A DNA stretch of 64,000 nt. Source: Nitrosomonadales bacterium (lineage in GTDB: Bacteria; Pseudomonadota; Gammaproteobacteria; Burkholderiales; Gallionellaceae). How positions within the stretch are numbered: position 1 is the stretch's first letter; each line of letters opens with the position of its first letter. A model generated the notes under the pieces. That model was not told the origin of the DNA and ran no database searches. It worked only from the letters and a program-made list of their open reading frames with translations. This document shows positions 36,650-45,596 of the stretch, in pieces. Location: contig JAHFQZ010000002.1 of the NCBI GenBank assembly GCA_023259055.1, forward strand, positions 372,001-436,000, in the 5' to 3' direction. The translations under genes and the position numbers were made by a program.

Positions 36650-38014
36650 ATGGAATATTTATCTGTAACAGATGCGCAGAAATGCATTCTGGAATCCGTA
36701 AATACACTTGATGCTGAGACAGCACGGCTGGAGCAATCGCTGGGCCGCGTGCTGGCCGAGGAGGTGTGCGCCAACCGCGACCAGCCGCCCTATGACATTT
36801 CGGCGATGGACGGCTATGCGTTGCGTAGCGCTGATCTTGCTAGTGTTCCTGCCACGCTGGAAATTATCGAAGATATCAAGGCCGGCGATATGCCCTCCAA
36901 AACACTGGCAGCCGGCCAATGCGCGCGCATCATGACCGGCGCGCCGATGCCGCAGGGCGCCGATGCGGTGATTCGCGTCGAGGATACGCAGGCAGTATCG
37001 GCGGAAGCCCTCTCTCCTAACTCTGATGAAACAACTAGCCATTCGACTAAGCCCGCAAGCGGGCAAGTCGCTGGTTATCTCCCGCAAGCGGGCGAGAGGG
37101 ACTTGGTCTCGCTGCGCGAGAATTTGTTCGGCCGCGTGCAGATCAACCAGACGGTCAAGCCGGGCAACGACATTCGCCGGTTCGGCGAAAGCATGTTCAA
37201 CGGCGAGGTGGTGCTGACCCACGGCACTGAAATTACACCGGGAGTGATCGGAGTGCTGGCGACGGTGAAGCGCGCGCAGGTGCAGGTGCACCGGCGGCCG
37301 AGCGTGGCGATCCTGTCCACCGGCAACGAACTGGAAGGTCTCGATGAACCCTTCGATCCGAACAAGATACCCGATGCCAACAGCTACGCGCTGATGGCAC
37401 AGACACGGGCGCTGGGCATCGAACCGGTGCTGCTTGGCATAGCGCGCGACGATCCCGATGAACTGGCGAGCTATCTCAAGCGCGGGCTGGAATACGACGT
37501 GCTGCTGGTTTCCGGCGGCACCTCGGTCGGGGTGCACGATTACGTCCGTCCGACGATTGAGGCGCTAGGCGCGCAGATGCTGTTCTGGCGCGTCGCGATG
37601 AAGCCGGGGCATCCGGTCGCATTCGGCAAGGTTGGCGAAAAAATAATCTTTGGTTTACCGGGAAATCCGGTATCGAGTATGGTGTGTTTTGAAGAGTTCG
37701 TCGCACCGGCGCTGCGCCGCATGATGGGACATGCGCGCATCTACCGCCGCACCATCGAGGCGCGGCTGACGCATGACGTGAAGCACCAAGCCGGGCGTAC
37801 CGAATTCATCCGCGTGATGTTGGCGAAAGAACAGGACGGCTATGCTGCAACCTCCACTGGCGCGCAGGGTAGTGGCATGCTGTTGTCGATGGCCAAAGCG
37901 GATGGGTTGGCGGTGTTGCCGGCCAATAGCGCGGGACTGGTGGCGGGCAGCACAGTGACGGTGCAGTTGCTCGACGGTACGGTTTTTCAGGATGACGCAG
38001 GTTTCAGGGAATGA
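36650..38014 (+). CDS. moeA: Molybdopterin molybdenumtransferase MoeA with repeat insertion
   Basis: MoeA (454 aa) inserts molybdate into adenylated molybdopterin. Family features are seen: QPPYDISAMDGYALRSADLA, CARIMTGAPMPQGADAVIRV, then ILSTGNELEGL, VSGGTSVGVHDYV, AMKPGHPVAFGKVGEKIIFG and LPGNPVSSMVCFEEF. Typical MoeA is about 400 aa. Here residues about 120-150 (after AEAL) have no MoeA counterpart and are coded by a palindromic repeat element of 31 codons at 37008-37100; the frame is preserved, and the conserved sequence resumes after it (VQINQTVKPGNDIRRFGES). Whether the insertion changes activity is unknown. The gene follows mobA by 4 bp. Confidence 0.94.
   Translation: MEYLSVTDAQKCILESVNTLDAETARLEQSLGRVLAEEVCANRDQPPYDISAMDGYALRSADLASVPATLEIIEDIKAGDMPSKTLAAGQCARIMTGAPMPQGADAVIRVEDTQAVSAEALSPNSDETTSHSTKPASGQVAGYLPQAGERDLVSLRENLFGRVQINQTVKPGNDIRRFGESMFNGEVVLTHGTEITPGVIGVLATVKRAQVQVHRRPSVAILSTGNELEGLDEPFDPNKIPDANSYALMAQTRALGIEPVLLGIARDDPDELASYLKRGLEYDVLLVSGGTSVGVHDYVRPTIEALGAQMLFWRVAMKPGHPVAFGKVGEKIIFGLPGNPVSSMVCFEEFVAPALRRMMGHARIYRRTIEARLTHDVKHQAGRTEFIRVMLAKEQDGYAATSTGAQGSGMLLSMAKADGLAVLPANSAGLVAGSTVTVQLLDGTVFQDDAGFRE
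37008..37100. repeat. 93-bp palindromic repeat inserted in frame in moeA
   Basis: The element is bounded by CCCTCTC (37008-37014) and GAGAGGG (37094-37100). It holds GCCCGCAAGCGGGC (37051-37064) and CCCGCAAGCGGG (37081-37092). Bases 37019-37048 match the spacer repeat at 14946-14975 at 27 of 30 positions. Its length is a multiple of three and it carries no stop in the moeA frame. It therefore looks like a mobile or dispersed intergenic repeat that is tolerated inside a coding sequence. Confidence 0.8.
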
Positions 38015-38023
38015 TCTTGGCTT

Positions 38024-38099
38024 TTGTAGGGTGGGCAAACGGTTTTTTTGTTTGCCCACGCGGAAGAACGGTGGGCACAAAAACGTGCCCACCCTACAA
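38024..38099. repeat. 76-bp three-stem palindromic repeat
   Basis: TTGTAGGGTGGGCA (38024-38037) is inverted at 38086-38099. Inside are two more hairpins: GGGCAAAC/GTTTGCCC and GTGGGCAC/GTGCCCAC. The whole can fold into a three-way or cruciform shape. It lies in the spacer between moeA and mog and may act as a terminator or an mRNA-protecting structure, which is inferred. Confidence 0.75.
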
Positions 38100-38137
38100 C
38101 CTCCTTTTTAAATACGAATCAAAATAAAGGAGTAATC

Positions 38138-38680
38138 ATGAGTATTGCACGCATCGGTATTTTAACTATCTCCGACCGCGCTAGCCGTGGCGAATACGAA
38201 GACAAGGGCGGCCCGGCGATCCACGCGTGGTTCACGCGCGTGCTGACATCGCCGTGGGAGGCGGTTGCGAGAATAATCCCCGACGAGCAGCCGGAAATCG
38301 AAGCCGCGTTGCGTCAACTCAGCGATATAGAGAACTGCTGCCTGATCGTCACTACCGGCGGCACCGGCCCGGCGCTACGCGACGTCACGCCTGAAGCCAC
38401 CGAAGCGGTATGCGAGAAGATGATGCCGGGCTTCGGCGAACTGATGCGCGCCGCATCGCTGAAGTTCGTGCCCACCGCAATCCTGTCGCGCCAGACCGCC
38501 GGGATACGCGGCAAGAGCCTGATCGTCAACCTGCCCGGCAAGCCCTCCGCGATCGATGACTGCCTGAGCGCCGTGTTCCCGGCCATCCCGTACTGCATCG
38601 ACCTGATAGCAGGCGCGTACCTGGAATCCGATCCGGAGCAGTGCAAGGCGTTTCGCCCGGCGCACGCGAAGCCAAGATAA
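38138..38680 (+). CDS. mog: Molybdopterin adenylyltransferase Mog/MoaB
   Basis: The 180-aa protein adenylates molybdopterin to prepare it for MoeA. It starts MSIARIGILTISDRASRGEY, with GGPAIHAWFTRVL, CLIVTTGGTGPALRDVTPEA (nucleotide- and pterin-binding loops) and GKSLIVNLPGKPSAIDDCL. These fit Mog. ATG 38138 follows AAAGGAG by a normal distance. The gene is separated from moeA by a structured repeat. Confidence 0.93.
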   Translation: MSIARIGILTISDRASRGEYEDKGGPAIHAWFTRVLTSPWEAVARIIPDEQPEIEAALRQLSDIENCCLIVTTGGTGPALRDVTPEATEAVCEKMMPGFGELMRAASLKFVPTAILSRQTAGIRGKSLIVNLPGKPSAIDDCLSAVFPAIPYCIDLIAGAYLESDPEQCKAFRPAHAKPR

Positions 38681-38757
38681 ATGGCTGCTAAGTGCCATGA
38701 AAAAATAAATCGAAGCGTGCCCCTCTGGTTCGAATAATTGCTGGGAATATTAGAGCC

Positions 38758-39486
38758 ATGACACTGGTTGTAACCACCGCATCTGCAAAAGGCATCACCG
38801 TGGTCGGTGACCGTGCCGTCACGCGGCAGTCTAATTCTGGTGTCGAGATTATTGAAGCCAGAAAAGTTTGGTATTCGCCGAAAGCAAATGTGGCCCTTGC
38901 CTTTTGGGGTAACGCAAACCTTCCCAATGGCGAATCCCTCGAAGACTGGGCGTGTCGTTTTGTGGCAAATATAAAGAATACTGATACTGTTTCCACAATA
39001 TCAGATCGCTTGGTTAGTACCCTCAATCCAGAATTGGAGTTGCTTGGAAGACCATGGTCACATCTCCGGAGAGGTATCCACGTCTCAGGGTTCGAAAACG
39101 GCTTGCCGGTTATCTTTCACGTTCATACCGGTGATCCCCGTGCGTTTCATCATGCGCTTGAAGTTCATCGCGATTATCCTGACATATATGGAGGTGGCCT
39201 TGAGTGTTACCGTCAGCACCTTGAAATTGGCGGTTTTGTGCAGCTTCGCAATGGTTACTACGAGCTCTTTGCGACGCTCGCTCGGATGGTCTTTGAATCG
39301 CAAAAGGACCTTTCCTCCCTTTTGGGTGTTCCTGTTCCAGCTTCCACGCTTCTTGGTCAGGCTGCATTTGACGAGGCGCTAGTTCGGTTAGCAGGTGGCC
39401 TACTAAAGTCCGCTCAGTTAACGCAAAGTGTTAGTACTGAACCTGATGTCATCGTATTCACCCCGCAAGGCGAGGTGTCTCAGTGA
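38758..39486 (+). CDS. Proteasome-like Ntn-hydrolase candidate
   Basis: The 242-aa product starts MTLVVTTASAKGITVVGDRA. If the initiator Met is removed, Thr becomes residue 1 and the Asp of GDR is residue 17, the spacing of the Thr1/Asp17 pair of proteasome beta subunits and HslV. ARKVW near residue 35 and NVALAFWGNA near 45 resemble the lysine and glycine-rich stretch of HslV. The C-terminal half is longer than HslV and unrecognised. It could be a stand-alone Ntn protein of the Anbu/BPH type or a different branch. Its end overlaps the GTG start of modA (GTGA), so it is coupled to molybdate uptake genes. The sequence is more AT-rich than its neighbours. The fold assignment is inferred from pattern only. 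Confidence 0.55.
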   Translation: MTLVVTTASAKGITVVGDRAVTRQSNSGVEIIEARKVWYSPKANVALAFWGNANLPNGESLEDWACRFVANIKNTDTVSTISDRLVSTLNPELELLGRPWSHLRRGIHVSGFENGLPVIFHVHTGDPRAFHHALEVHRDYPDIYGGGLECYRQHLEIGGFVQLRNGYYELFATLARMVFESQKDLSSLLGVPVPASTLLGQAAFDEALVRLAGGLLKSAQLTQSVSTEPDVIVFTPQGEVSQ

Positions 39487-40301
39487 CAAAGGGATTTCAT
39501 TTTGAACACCGAATTCGGATGCACTCAATTAGTTGGTTTACAGTAAGGCTGCTGATTTTTATTTGTCTATCTGTCGCAGTGCAAACGGCGCACGCGGGCG
39601 AAAAAATCACCATTGCCGCCGCCGCCGATCTCAAGTTCGCTCTGGATGAGATCGTAGTGCTGTTCAATAAGGTGCATCCTGTCGACCGGGTAGAAACCAT
39701 CTACGGATCGTCCGGAAAATTCCACACGCAGATCCGGCAGGGCGCGCCTTTCGACCTGTATTTTTCCGCCGACATCGCCTATCCGCGCGCGCTCAAGAAG
39801 GAAGGCTTTGCCGCCTCCGAAGTGCAGCCTTATGCGGTGGGGCGCATCGTGCTGTGGAGTCCATCGCGCGATGCGGTCAGGATGACCCTTGCCGATCTTG
39901 CCGACCCGGCCATGCGCAAGATCGCCATCGCCAACCCGAAGCATGCACCCTACGGCAAGCGCGCCGAAGAGGCGTTGAAAGCATCAGGCATGTGGGAGAA
40001 AGTGGAAGCCAAGCTGGTCTATGGAGAAAACGTCGCGCAGGCCGCGCAGTTCGTGCAGACCGGCAATGCGCAGGTCGGCATCATCGCGCTGTCGCTGGCG
40101 CTTAGCCCTGAACTGGCGAAGCAGGGCGGTTATGCGCTGATTTCCGACGGGTTGCACCAGCCGCTGGAGCAGGGTTTCATCGTTACTAAACGCGCCATGG
40201 ACAATCCGCTGGCGCAGGCATTTGCGCGTTTTATGGTGGGCAAGGAAGCGCGCGCGGTCATGACGCGTTACGGATTCGGGTTGTCGGGCGAAGTAAAATG
40301 A
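39483..40301 (+). CDS. modA: Molybdate ABC transporter, periplasmic binding protein
   Basis: ModA (272 aa) binds molybdate (or tungstate). A signal peptide is present (hydrophobic VRLLIFICLSVAVQ, then TAHAGEK cleavage). The mature start ITIAAAADLKFALDEIV and ETIYGSSGKFHTQIRQGAPF with the oxyanion-binding Ser residues match ModA. GTG 39483 follows GGCGAGG and overlaps the preceding stop; ATG 39519 is an alternative start. It is followed by modB and modC on the same strand. Confidence 0.94.
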   Translation: MTKGFHFEHRIRMHSISWFTVRLLIFICLSVAVQTAHAGEKITIAAAADLKFALDEIVVLFNKVHPVDRVETIYGSSGKFHTQIRQGAPFDLYFSADIAYPRALKKEGFAASEVQPYAVGRIVLWSPSRDAVRMTLADLADPAMRKIAIANPKHAPYGKRAEEALKASGMWEKVEAKLVYGENVAQAAQFVQTGNAQVGIIALSLALSPELAKQGGYALISDGLHQPLEQGFIVTKRAMDNPLAQAFARFMVGKEARAVMTRYGFGLSGEVK

Positions 40302-40346
40302 GCTGGATTGCTTAGTGGAGCTGACACAGCCTCTACCCTCTCCCTA

Positions 40347-40371
40347 CCCCTCTCCCTGCAAGGGAGAGGGG
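40347..40371. repeat. Hairpin repeat between modA and modB
   Basis: CCCCTCTCCCT (40347-40357) pairs with AGGGAGAGGGG (40361-40371) around GCA. It belongs to the same CCCTCTCCC-type family as the repeats at 27341 and in moeA. A stable stem here could lower modBC expression relative to modA. Confidence 0.75.
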
Positions 40372-40404
40372 ACGCGGACTTTTTGGAATATTTGAAATAA
40401 CAAA

Positions 40405-41088
40405 ATGGAATCCGCCTTCTCCTCTGCCGACCTGTCCGCGATCTGGCTTACCTTCAAGCTGGCGGCGGTGGTGACCGTCATCCTGCTGCTGCTCGGTACA
40501 CCGATCGCGTGGTGGTTAGCGCGCACCCACTCTTGGTGGAAGGGGCCGGTCGGCGCGGTGGTGGCGCTGCCCATTGTGCTGCCTCCGACTGTGATCGGTT
40601 TTTATCTGCTGGTGGCGATGGGGCCAGGCGGCCCGTTCGGCCATCTCACCCAAGCTTTGGGGATCGGTCTGCTGCCGTTTACTTTCGCCGGGCTGGTGAT
40701 TGCCTCGGTGTTTTATTCGTTACCGTTTGTGGTGCAGCCGCTGCAAAACGCCTTCGAGGTCATTCCCGAACGTGCGCTGGAAACCGCCGCGACGCTGCGC
40801 GCGTCCGCGCTGGATACTTTCTTCAGCGTGGCGCTGCCGCTGGCCAAGCCCGGCTTGCTCACCGCGTCGGTGCTTGGCTTCGCGCACACCGTCGGCGAAT
40901 TCGGCGTGGTGCTGATGATTGGCGGCAACATCCCGGACAAGACGCGCGTAGTATCGGTGCAGATTTACGACCATGTCGAGGCGATGGAATATGCGGCGGC
41001 GCATTGGCTGTCGGCGGGGATGGTGGTGTTCGCATTTGTTGCGCTGCTAACTTTATATACGCTTAATCCGAGCGGGCGACGCAAATGA
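40405..41088 (+). CDS. modB: Molybdate ABC transporter permease
   Basis: ModB (227 aa) is the inner-membrane channel of the molybdate importer, with about five to six hydrophobic segments. [20 protein letters not shown] and the EAA-type loop [20 protein letters not shown], followed by [20 protein letters not shown], are typical of ModB. Its stop overlaps the modC start by four bases (ATGA). Confidence 0.96.
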   Translation: MESAFSSADLSAIWLTFKLAAVVTVILLLLGTPIAWWLARTHSWWKGPVGAVVALPIVLPPTVIGFYLLVAMGPGGPFGHLTQALGIGLLPFTFAGLVIASVFYSLPFVVQPLQNAFEVIPERALETAATLRASALDTFFSVALPLAKPGLLTASVLGFAHTVGEFGVVLMIGGNIPDKTRVVSVQIYDHVEAMEYAAAHWLSAGMVVFAFVALLTLYTLNPSGRRK

Positions 41089-42155
41089 TTCACGCCCGTT
41101 TCGATCTCTCATACCCCGGTTTTGCATTACACGCAGAGTTGCAGTTGCCTGCGCGTGGCATCACCGCTTTGTTTGGACCGTCCGGTTCGGGCAAGACCAC
41201 TTTGCTGCGCTGCATCGCGGGGCTGGAACGGACAGCCCACGGAATGCTGCAAGTGAAGGATGAGGTGTGGCAGGACAACGAAAATTTCCTGCCGGTGCAT
41301 CAACGCCAGCTGGGCTATGTGTTTCAGGAGGCCAGTCTGTTCCCGCATCTGTCAGTGCGGCGCAATCTGGAATATGGCCTGAAGCGTATTCCGCCTGAAC
41401 AGCGCAGGGTGCAACTGGAACAGGTGGTAGAGTGGCTCGGGCTGAATAAATTGATCGGGCGCGATAGTACGGCGGGGTTGTCGGGTGGCGAACTGCAGCG
41501 CATCGCCATCGCCCGCGCGCTGCTCACCAGCCCGCGCCTGCTGCTGATGGACGAGCCGCTGTCGGCGCTGGATGCCGCCAGCAAGCGGGAAATCCTGCCG
41601 TATCTGGAGCGGCTGCACGGCGAATTGGATACCCCGGTGATCTACGTCAGCCATGCGCTGGATGAAGTGGCGCGGCTGGCCGACCATCTGGTGCTGATGG
41701 AACAGGGGCGCATCATCGCCAGCGGCGCGCTCAACGAAATTCTGGCACGGCTGGATTTGCCCACTGCACATCTGGACGACGCGGGCCCGGTGCTCGAAAC
41801 CAGCGTGGCTATCCACGACGAAAAATATCATCTCACCCGGCTGGATTTTTCCGGCGGAAGCCTGTGGGTGAGCAAGGTGGAGCGCGCCATCGGCAGCATG
41901 GTGCGCGTCCGTGTGTTGGCGCGCGACGTGAGTATCGCGACCATTGCACCGCAAGGCTCCAGCATCAACAATGTCCTGTCGGCGCGCATCGACGGAATTC
42001 AGGATGAGGGGCCGGATCGCGTGAATTTGCGCCTGACGGTCGGCGAATCGCATATGCTGCTGTCGCGCATAACCCGCCGTTCGTGCGACCATCTCAATCT
42101 CGTTTTAGGGATGGAAGTATTCGCACAGGTCAAGAGCGTGGCGCTGATTGCGTAA
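41085..42155 (+). CDS. modC: Molybdate ABC transporter ATP-binding protein
   Basis: ModC (356 aa) drives molybdate import. It has Walker [17 protein letters not shown], the ABC signature [15 protein letters not shown] and Walker [18 protein letters not shown]-terminal TOBE domain (about 290-350) senses or binds molybdate. It is coupled to modB. The stop is followed within two bases by a MITE-like repeat. Confidence 0.96.
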   Translation: MIHARFDLSYPGFALHAELQLPARGITALFGPSGSGKTTLLRCIAGLERTAHGMLQVKDEVWQDNENFLPVHQRQLGYVFQEASLFPHLSVRRNLEYGLKRIPPEQRRVQLEQVVEWLGLNKLIGRDSTAGLSGGELQRIAIARALLTSPRLLLMDEPLSALDAASKREILPYLERLHGELDTPVIYVSHALDEVARLADHLVLMEQGRIIASGALNEILARLDLPTAHLDDAGPVLETSVAIHDEKYHLTRLDFSGGSLWVSKVERAIGSMVRVRVLARDVSIATIAPQGSSINNVLSARIDGIQDEGPDRVNLRLTVGESHMLLSRITRRSCDHLNLVLGMEVFAQVKSVALIA

Positions 42156-42156
42156 G

Positions 42157-42304
42157 ATACATAGCGACATAAATCTACTGCGCGACTCTGGGGCGGGGTC
42201 GGGCGATGCTCGCGCTCCTCACATACTGACGTGTATGCTCCGGGCGCTGCGCTTCGGCCTCCCCCGCCCCAAAGCCGCTCGCTACGATTTCTGACGCTAT
42301 GTAT
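42157..42304. mobile_element. 148-bp MITE-like element with 42-bp terminal inverted repeats
   Basis: Outer ends ATACATAGCG (42157-42166) and CGCTATGTAT (42295-42304) are exact inverted copies. The similarity continues inward to TGGGGCGGGG (42189-42198) and CCCCGCCCCA (42262-42271), giving imperfect terminal inverted repeats of about 42 bp. There is no coding capacity. It begins one base after the modC stop. TATAAT at 42304-42309 straddles its right edge and could serve as the -10 box of the next gene. Confidence 0.65.
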
Positions 42305-42379
42305 ATAATGCGGCTCAATAGTGCATGGAGCGCACTTTACAGCGGTTTTTTGAATTTCGTCACATGGAGATAAGTTAAT

Positions 42380-42592
42380 ATGGGTCGCCTGCTATTTTTG
42401 ATCGCCATTGTGGCCGTCGTTTACCTGATCATCAGGTCTTATCAAAAAAATACGCCACACCAGAACAAGCCAGTCGTCGAAGATATGGTGCGATGCGCTC
42501 ACTGCGGCGTGCATTTGCCCAAGGGGGAAAGCGTTCAGGCTGATGGGCAGTTCTTTTGCGGTAACGAGCATCGCAATGCATATCGAAAGTAG
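42380..42592 (+). CDS. PP0621-type small membrane-anchored CxxC protein
   Basis: The 70-aa product has one N-terminal membrane segment (LLFLIAIVAVVYLIIRSY) and a soluble tail with CAHCGVHLPKGESV and FFCGNEH. This fits the PP0621 family, usually encoded just before pilS-pilR-type genes in betaproteobacteria. The four Cys/His residues suggest metal binding. Function is unknown. GGAGATAAG precedes the ATG. Confidence 0.85.
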   Translation: MGRLLFLIAIVAVVYLIIRSYQKNTPHQNKPVVEDMVRCAHCGVHLPKGESVQADGQFFCGNEHRNAYRK

Positions 42593-42628
42593 GCAATGTG
42601 GTGAAGGTAATTCCACGAGAGGCGAACA

Positions 42629-44245
42629 TTGAGTGTGAAGACGGACAATCTTACTGAAAAGATTTCCACGGTCGACTTCTGGCGTTCTCTGCGCTATTTC
42701 AATTGGTATCGGCTGACGCTGGCCAGCCTGTTTATGTTTCTCGCCGGAGTATTCGGCACTTCTCTATCGTTGGGCGCGCGCAACTGGACAGTATTTTTTG
42801 CTGTCAGCGCGATCTATGCGGTAGTGGTGATGCTTTCCTTTATTCCACTTCGGCTGCACTGGCCGCGTTTTAACTGGCAATTGGCCGTGCTAATTGTTAG
42901 CGACATTGCCGTCTTGTCAGTTCTGTCTCATGCCAGCGGAGGGATACAGAGCAATATCGGACTCCTGCTTCTGGTTTCGCTGGCGGCGGCCGGTTTGACC
43001 AGTCGCGGCAAAATTACTTTGTTCTTCGCCGCATTGGCCAGCATTGCCGCGCTGCTGGAGCATTCATATGCCGTGCTTTATAACGATGCTGATGTGGCGC
43101 ATTACGTTCAGGTCGCATTGCTGTGCGTGTCCTATTTTGCGGTTGCATGGCTTGCTCACACATTGGCGAAATATGCCGTGGACAGCCAAGAGCTGGCGCA
43201 ACGTCGCGGGCGCGATCTGGTCAACTTGTCCGAGGCGAACCGTCTTGTGATGCGCGATATGCAGGATGGCGTGCTGGTGGTGGATGGGCAGGGCGTGATC
43301 CTGCAGATGAACCCAGGCGCGGCGCGCCTGCTGCGCCATAGCGCAATATCGGGAAGTTCGCTGGCGGAAAGTTTTCCTATTCTGTTTGGGGAATATGCAT
43401 TGTGGAAGCAAACCGGAAGCGCACCCCGGGGTATCTTGGAGTTGGATGTGGGGGTGCAGGCCAGATTGCGCTTTGTTGCAATTGAGCGCGATACGGCTCG
43501 CGGCACGGTGATTTTTCTGGAAGATATGCAACGCGTGCGGGCCGAGGCACAACAGATCAAGCTGGCTGCGCTTGGACGTTTGACAGCCAACATCGCTCAT
43601 GAAGTGCGCAATCCGTTGTCGGCGATAAGTTATGCAACTGAGTTGCTGCAAGAAGAACAGGGCGATGCCAATCAGCAGCGGCTACTGCAAATCGTGCTGG
43701 ACAACACGCGGCGTATCAACCAGATCGTGCAGGACGTAATGCAGTTGAACAGGCGCGACCGGGCGCAGCCAGAAGTGGTTGAACTGGATGCGATGCTGCG
43801 CACTTTTGTGGACGAGTTTAACCTGGCGGAACGGCTTGAGCCGGGAGTGATGGCACTGATTGGCGTGCAGGGCGCAGAGGTTTCTTTTGATCGCGGCCAC
43901 TTGCGCCAGGTGCTGTGGAATTTATGTCGCAACGGTTTGCGTTATGGTCGCAAGTTGCCCGGCAGCCTGACATTGACAATGCGTGTGGCAGATGGGCGGA
44001 CGATGCTGGAAGTACAAGATGACGGACCGGGCATCTCCGCCGAACACCAGGGTAAATTGTTCGAGCCGTTCTTCACCACCGCATCCGATGGCACCGGCCT
44101 GGGGTTGTATATCGCCAAGGAATTGTGTGAGGCAAATGGCGCACAGCTGGAATATCATGCGCGCAAGGACCAGGCAGGTGCCTGCTTCCGTATAACGTTC
44201 GGGGAGTTGCATGGAGACGGCGAGGGGGCAAAGCATGACGGGTAA
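42629..44245 (+). CDS. pilS: Sensor histidine kinase PilS
   Basis: PilS (538 aa) has six hydrophobic segments in residues 20-190. A PAS-like domain follows (MQDGVLVVDGQGVILQMNPG), then HisKA with the phosphorylated His in AHEVRNPLSAISYATELL. HATPase boxes are DDGPGISAEHQGKLFEPF and TGLGLYIAKEL. It would sense pilin levels in the membrane and control PilR. The TTG start at 42629 follows GAGAGGCG. The end overlaps pilR. Confidence 0.93.
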   Translation: MSVKTDNLTEKISTVDFWRSLRYFNWYRLTLASLFMFLAGVFGTSLSLGARNWTVFFAVSAIYAVVVMLSFIPLRLHWPRFNWQLAVLIVSDIAVLSVLSHASGGIQSNIGLLLLVSLAAAGLTSRGKITLFFAALASIAALLEHSYAVLYNDADVAHYVQVALLCVSYFAVAWLAHTLAKYAVDSQELAQRRGRDLVNLSEANRLVMRDMQDGVLVVDGQGVILQMNPGAARLLRHSAISGSSLAESFPILFGEYALWKQTGSAPRGILELDVGVQARLRFVAIERDTARGTVIFLEDMQRVRAEAQQIKLAALGRLTANIAHEVRNPLSAISYATELLQEEQGDANQQRLLQIVLDNTRRINQIVQDVMQLNRRDRAQPEVVELDAMLRTFVDEFNLAERLEPGVMALIGVQGAEVSFDRGHLRQVLWNLCRNGLRYGRKLPGSLTLTMRVADGRTMLEVQDDGPGISAEHQGKLFEPFFTTASDGTGLGLYIAKELCEANGAQLEYHARKDQAGACFRITFGELHGDGEGAKHDG

Positions 44246-45596
44246 ACATCGGGCGAAAAGTGCCACAGTGCTGCTGGTGGATGATGAGCCGGACATTCTT
44301 GAGTTGTTGGAACTGGCGTTAACCAAGATGGGATTGGGGGTGGATAAGGCACTCAATGTGCGCGAGGCGCTGACGAAGCTGGCGGCGCGCCGCTATGACT
44401 TATGCCTGACCGATATGCGGATGCCCGATGGCGACGGCATGCAAATCGTGCAGCACATCATGCAAAATAGCCTGGATGTGCCGGTGGCGGTGATTACCGC
44501 GCATGGCAACATGGAAAATGCCATTATCGCGCTCAAGGCGGGTGCATTTGATTATCTGGCCAAACCTGTTTCGCTGGATCAGTTGCGCGCCTTGGTAAAA
44601 TCCGCGTTAAAGCTGCCGCAAACAGGCCCATCTGGCGATAAAGCGCTGCTCGGTCATTCGCCTGCGATGCAGAAAGTGCGCGATTTAATCAAGCGTGTGG
44701 CGCGCAGCCAGGCTCCGGTGCATATCAGCGGCGAGTCGGGCAGCGGCAAGGAATTGGCGGCGCGCCTGATCGTGCAAAGTGGTGCGCGGCATGATCAGCC
44801 GTTTATCGCGGTGAATTGCGGGGCAATCCCGACCAACCTGATGGAAAGCGAATTTTTCGGCTACAAAAAAGGTGCGTTCACCGGAGCGGACAAGGATCGG
44901 GACGGGTTTTTCCAGGCAGCACACGGCGGGACTTTGTTTTTCGACGAAGTGGCCGATCTGCCGCTGGACATGCAGGTCAAGTTATTGCGCGTGATACAGG
45001 AGAAGTGCGTGCGTAAAATCGGCGGGGCTGGCGAAGAAGCGGTGGATGTGCGCATCATCAGCGCGACGCACCACGATTTGGCCGAATGCGTGCGGCAGGG
45101 TAAATTCCGCCAGGATCTTTATTACCGCCTGAATGTGATTCCGATCCAGATGCCAGCACTGCGCGAGATGCGTGAGGATATACCGGAAATCGCTCAACGG
45201 ATACTGGAGCGCTTACGAGGCGCAGAGAATGTGCGATTTTCTGAAAAGGCATTGCATGCGCTGCAAAACTACGGTTTTCCGGGTAATGTGCGCGAATTGG
45301 AAAACGTTATTGAAAGGTCATTGGCTCTGTGCATGGAAGGGGTGATTGAGGAGCATGATTTATTGCTGGTGCCTGTGGAACATAGCCAGCCCGATAATGC
45401 AGCCCTCAGCAGCAAATACCCTTTGCCACAATACCTGGATCGTATTGAGAAGCAGGCCTTGCTGGAAGCGCTGGAGCAGACCGGATTTAATCGCACAGCC
45501 GCCGCCAAATTGCTGGGATTGACGTTCCGCACAATGCGTTACCGGATGGAGCGGCTGGGTATCAAAGACCCGAACGGTGCGGACGATGCGGATTGA
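44235..45596 (+). CDS. pilR: Sigma-54-dependent response regulator PilR
   Basis: PilR (453 aa) has a receiver domain (VLLVDDEPDILELLE, phosphorylated Asp in LCLTDMRMPDGDG). The AAA+ domain shows GESGSGKELAARLI (Walker A) and the sigma-54-contacting GAFTGA in KKGAFTGADKDRDG, then GGTLFFDEVADLPLDMQ. A Fis-type helix-turn-helix ends the protein (NRTAAAKLLGLTFRTMRYRM). It activates pilA-type promoters with RpoN. ATG 44235 was chosen because GAGGGGGC precedes it. Confidence 0.94.
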   Translation: MTGKHRAKSATVLLVDDEPDILELLELALTKMGLGVDKALNVREALTKLAARRYDLCLTDMRMPDGDGMQIVQHIMQNSLDVPVAVITAHGNMENAIIALKAGAFDYLAKPVSLDQLRALVKSALKLPQTGPSGDKALLGHSPAMQKVRDLIKRVARSQAPVHISGESGSGKELAARLIVQSGARHDQPFIAVNCGAIPTNLMESEFFGYKKGAFTGADKDRDGFFQAAHGGTLFFDEVADLPLDMQVKLLRVIQEKCVRKIGGAGEEAVDVRIISATHHDLAECVRQGKFRQDLYYRLNVIPIQMPALREMREDIPEIAQRILERLRGAENVRFSEKALHALQNYGFPGNVRELENVIERSLALCMEGVIEEHDLLLVPVEHSQPDNAALSSKYPLPQYLDRIEKQALLEALEQTGFNRTAAAKLLGLTFRTMRYRMERLGIKDPNGADDAD

